The translations under genes were made by a program, and so were the position numbers. Under the pieces are notes generated by a model that was not told the origin of the DNA, ran no database searches, and saw only the letters and a program-made list of their open reading frames with translations. Positions 60,327 through 64,000 of a DNA stretch of 64,000 bases are shown here, in pieces; the first letter of the stretch is position 1, and every line of letters starts with the position of its first letter. This DNA comes from Gracilaria domingensis (taxonomy: Eukaryota > Rhodophyta > Florideophyceae > Gracilariales > Gracilariaceae), in the NCBI GenBank assembly GCA_022539475.1, contig VCMS01000137.1, positions 132,601 through 196,600 of the forward strand, read 5' to 3'.

Positions 60327-63300
60327 TCAGAGCAGCCCATCCAGAACAGTTGGAACGTTTCCCCATGCGGCGAATTGATAGTGCAATGGATCAAGGAAAA
60401 CACGACGCAGGTCGAAATCCAGGTATCCCACATGGCGCTTGATACACGATATGTCCTCAACGCTTCTGCGTGTATCGCTCAATGTTCCCCGGCGCTGATT
60501 CTGTTGTAAACGAGTGTAAGGAAGACCAGTTTGGGCGTCTAGGTTGAGTCCGTACTGCCAATTGACACGCATAAGCGGATGCTTCTTGTGGAGCTGTATC
60601 TGCTCGCCCGGTCTTCGATAAGAAATGTGTGCTTCCCAAATCTCGTCCACACACCCGTAGTACAGTTCAAATGAATGCTGTGAAGTTCCAGAGCGCTGAA
60701 AGATACAGAATCCTTCATGTTGAAAGTGTGCTGCAACCCAGCACCTTTGTCGCGCTCTGTGAAGTTCTTGTCGTACTCGCCTGTGAAACTCAGTATGACT
60801 CTCGATTCTCAATGAACTATTGTCGTACTTGAGGGTAGCACATGGAAACAAGAGAAACCTACAAACGTTGACATCATAGCATGTTATTGGCAGTAACGAC
60901 TGAGCGTACTGCACAATCTGATGTTTTCGTTCTGTTCCACTCACCTCTGTGCTCTTTCCAACTATAGTCAGCCCTGTACCTGGTTCTGTGGAAGAGGCAG
61001 CGCGAGTTGAGCCATATTCTGACACTGATAGACATTCTGAAGCCATTCCGGAATCGATGGAATGTGTTCGTTACTGATTGGAACTGAAAAGTGGACCCCC
61101 TGCATCCGCTGACGTCTGCTGCTGACCACTTCCAAACCCACCATTTAACATGTGCAACGCAAATATAGTATGCGTCTTGTGGAAAAGGTTGGCTTCAGGG
61201 CGATGTAGAGATCTCCTGATATCTGCCATAGCACCTGCCACTCGCTCTACCAGAAACTGAGAAACATTTCGGAGAGGCCACAATCTCGCATCATCTGCGG
61301 AAGATGCAGAATTGCATGTGTAGTGGGGGTGAGACAAAAGGATTCAGCGTCACTGGTATAGAAGACCTGAACGAAGAGGGAATGCGCCGTGCTTAACCAT
61401 TGTTCCATGCGACCGACATCGTCCATCGTAGGTCTCGTATGAAATAATACATGCGTCACTTTCGCAGTTAGAGACCATAACGATGTTATTCTGGGGTCAA
61501 TGGATTCCTTGTTGAAAACAGTCGTACCATAATACAAAGCAAAGTTCATGTAGTCCTCCGCCTTTTACCCGCCAATATATGCAAATGATTCAGGAGGCCT
61601 TCCCCATGATGAAGGTATTCCGTAATATCCAGTAGCCAGCGATCCGTTTATGGCCGCCATGTTCTCCGCTCGTACTACATAACTAGATGAAGTATTGATG
61701 CACTTTGAGTGAGAAACTGTACACAGAGATATCAAATGATTCACCCACCCTTGAAGCCAAAGATGCGTAGGATCGTAGGGAGAACATTTCACAACATCGA
61801 TATCTAATGCTGCAAGTAATGGCCTCCGTTTGATTCCTGTGTTCCGCATTATTCTCTCTTTCTCCGCCTTGCTCCGTGCCAGTTTGATCTGGCTCCAAGT
61901 GAGTGGCGTGCCAGCACTTGTCCTGGGACTGGGGCATTCTGATGCAATATAGTTCGAAGGAGAAGCTGAAAGAGCATGAGATGTTCGAATTGTGTCAAGA
62001 TTTCTGGCCTCACTTAACATCCACAAATGTGGGCCAGCTTCGGACGATCTAAGAGCCTGCTTATGGCACCTTCTACAGGGAAACTCGGCATTATGTCCCT
62101 TCGCACCCAGCAATTTGCTCGCTGCAGGCCAGTCTGCTGTCACGAATAACAAGTATGCAAATACTGTTCTCACTTTCCCGTCATAGCATTCCATCCTCAC
62201 CCCGTTCTCCAAACATTTTATATCATTCACCAGTGGTATCAAAAATGTGTCAAAAAGATCATTGTCATGAGATCCGGAAAGGAAGCCACACAAGAGAACA
62301 TTTGATGCATTGAAGCGCCGATCGGAGCCGTAGTTCAGGACAGTAAACATCAGCGGCCCAAGGATCTTGTCCTCCTTCGCCGTTTGAATACTTCAACGCC
62401 ATCGGAGGAGAAGGATAGGAAGACATACAATTCTTGTTCTGCATCCCATGTTCTCAAGCGCTCTCCGTGCCGATCCCTGAAATATTGTCCACTGTAGTAG
62501 TCGTTCAGGTCAGTGTAGTTCAATATATTAGCACCGACCGCTTCATACGCCACTCTGCAGTCGTCCAGAATACAGTTGAAAGTGTCCTTCTCACGACATA
62601 GCGCTCCAGTCTGGTCGGAGACTAGCCTGTACCAGTATTTGTGACCGACTGGTACCGAAAGTCTACAGGTATTACTAGGGCAGGACACATTATCAAAATC
62701 TCTGTCGAAAACTGGAGCATGTTCTTCTCTGCACATTACTCCATAAAACCGCCTGACCCTTGTTCTTCTCCTGATGAAGTTGATTGTAGAGTCGTAGCTA
62801 AATCTGGAGGAAATAACATTGGTGGCAAGAAGTCTCCGAGCGTTATTCTCAGATAGACCTCCATTCTCAACTATGAACAGTACCTCCAGCAGTCGTTTTG
62901 CTTCCGCCTCTCTTAGAGAGTCCGTCAGTGCATATGAGAGAGTCTGCGCCGTACCAATCGTATGCTCCCATGATGCTAAGGAAAGATGCTCTGAGACATC
63001 TGAGCCTTCACTTCCATGACTTTCTAAACGTTCTCCATTATTGTGGCTCGCAGAAGAACCCAACTGCCCTGGCGAAATATCGACATTACGGTTGTCTGCA
63101 TCATCCGGGGTTCTATCTGCCGCCACAGAGCCATGTTCGTTGTTTTCAATTGCTTCGACGTGTACATCACATTGATTACAGTTCTCTACGGCCTGATCAC
63201 TGAAAATGTTAGCATCTTTATTGTTGTGATCAACAGGGTTGGGTATGTGGAATACATGATGTTGCTCCAATGATAAAGTTGGCCCCTGATCTGAAAGACC

Positions 63301-63591
63301 TTTGTCTTGGTGCTGTACTCGGGCAGTAGAGCCTTCCAGATTTTCATTTAGATCGCTTCGTCCCGCAGAGAAGCGACGTCGCTTTGCGGTCCGTGATTCT
63401 CCATATTTAGGAGGAAGAGAGTGTGCGTTGTCAACATCATGTGCGTCCTTCCGTGAATGATGGCTATCACGGGACGCTATACTGTTTGATTCACTGGTGT
63501 CCCGCTCTTCCGAAGTAAACAGGGGGTTGAGGTGGTGCAACGGTCCCTCCCTTGCGCCTAGGTGTTGGCAAAAACGTCTACGTCCTTGCAT
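60327..63591 (-). pseudogene. Second Tnp2-type transposase, frameshifted
   Basis: Read on the minus strand from the ATG at 63591, pieces lie in several frames: 63591-62350 (acidic N-terminus, then CPSNTC and FLSFSSDGVEVFKRRR), 62350-61565 (VTADWPAASKLLGAKGH, CRRCHK, GIKRRPLLAALDIDVVKCSP, IPSSWGRPP), 61549-61247 (HVLFHTRPTMDD, LTPTTHAILHLP), 61337-61071 (FLVERVAGAMADIRRS) and 61046-60327 (C-terminal domain with YYGCVDEIWE). The wording parallels the intact transposase at 53964-57011 (TADWPAASK, GIKRRP, SWGRPP). In DPTHLW the family's Met-His-x-Asp/Glu is changed. At least three frame changes make it a pseudogene; one or two might be introns. Confidence 0.75.
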
Positions 63592-63669
63592 GGTTCAATA
63601 CAAACCTTCTGCAGGTGAAACTGTTAGTTTGGAAATGAACACGGGCCGGCATCAAAGCCAATATGTGAG

Positions 63670-64000
63670 TTACAGGTGGTATCCAATTCCGACTCTGACC
63701 ATCAACATTCCCGCCACAACGAAACGAAACTTTACAGCGTTGAATTTGCTTAAATACCATCCCATCTTCGACCCCGTCCACCTCAGATGAGCATCCTTTC
63801 CAAATCTCCAAGACCAATCATGCGGCTTTGGGAGTCCCTTCACTCTTATTCTATGACCTTCCGTATGCGAAACCACTCTACCAACATTATCGTACAATGA
63901 ATCCTCCCACACAGAGTACTCTTTCAGTTGCCCAAAATTGCCGTGATGCATCGCGTTTCGAAGAGCGAGTGCTTTCCATTCCAACTCGGCTCGAATCGCG
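63670..64000 (-). CDS. Partial ORF at right edge, unknown
   Basis: The frame is open to the last base of the window, so the 5' end is missing. It shows protein-like wording (ELEWKALALRNAMHHGNFGQ, HRIRVKGLPKPHDWSWRFG) with no family I can name, and ends LMVRVGIGYHL. It lies upstream of the broken Tnp2-type transposase on the same strand, so it might belong to that element. Confidence 0.35.
   Translation of the reverse strand, partial: AIRAELEWKALALRNAMHHGNFGQLKEYSVWEDSLYDNVGRVVSHTEGHRIRVKGLPKPHDWSWRFGKDAHLRWTGSKMGWYLSKFNAVKFRFVVAGMLMVRVGIGYHL

Noticed and set aside
1-64000. CRISPR arrays, bacterial operons, toxin-antitoxin or phage defence systems
   Set aside because: No regularly spaced identical repeats with unique spacers and no prokaryotic gene organisation; the window is eukaryotic.

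Overview
This is a nuclear fragment of a eukaryote. Evidence: spliced genes with canonical GT..AG introns (GUF1-like and RPN12-like genes, introns of about 70-170 bp), TATA boxes 60-130 bp upstream of several start codons, a 120-nt eukaryotic-type 5S rRNA gene, and a dense population of LTR retrotransposons (Ty1/copia and Ty3/gypsy), hAT elements and CACTA/Tnp2-type transposases. Many genes are intronless and lie close together between transposon-rich stretches. The mix is most like a florideophyte red alga with a compact, intron-poor, LTR-rich genome (Chondrus-like). That placement is inference; nothing in the window proves it.

Layout. 1-5.4 kb: a 2OG-Fe(II)-oxygenase-like gene running off the left edge, a tail-to-tail pair of HAD-hydrolase paralogues (one has lost its nucleophile Asp), a ketopantoate-reductase-like gene and a 3' fragment of ribulose-phosphate 3-epimerase. 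6-16.7 kb: mobile-element territory, with a coiled-coil-protein element, a truncated gypsy element, a frameshifted hAT transposase, and a copia fragment split by a hAT MITE. 16.7-29.8 kb: genes with a secreted or matrix flavour (a Cys-rich GCC2/GCC3-like secreted protein, an animal-type transglutaminase in a GC-rich island, two nearly identical secreted Gly-rich proteins on a 1.4-kb segmental duplication, a small secreted helical protein), interrupted by a decayed copia element, a 5S rRNA gene and a GC-rich C2H2 zinc-finger gene. 29.85-33.05 kb: AT-rich, no confident gene. 33-39.2 kb: a GC minisatellite, a small acidic protein, a second inverted copy of the coiled-coil element, and unassigned sequence. 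39.2-44.7 kb: a six-exon GUF1/EF-4 gene carrying several lesions, an apparently intact RPN12 gene, and a broken CYP51 fragment. 46.2-64 kb: a basic hypothetical protein, a complete young copia element (two 521-bp LTRs that read identical, 5-bp target duplication), an intact Tnp2-type transposase with a divergent partner ORF, and a second, frameshifted Tnp2-type transposase.

How the genes relate. No operon-like or defence system is evident. The most coherent grouping is at 16.7-29.8 kb, where a protein cross-linking enzyme lies among secreted Cys-rich and Gly-rich proteins; a link to cell wall or matrix is possible but unproven. The 39-45 kb stretch holds a decayed translation GTPase and a decayed sterol demethylase on either side of an intact proteasome subunit gene.
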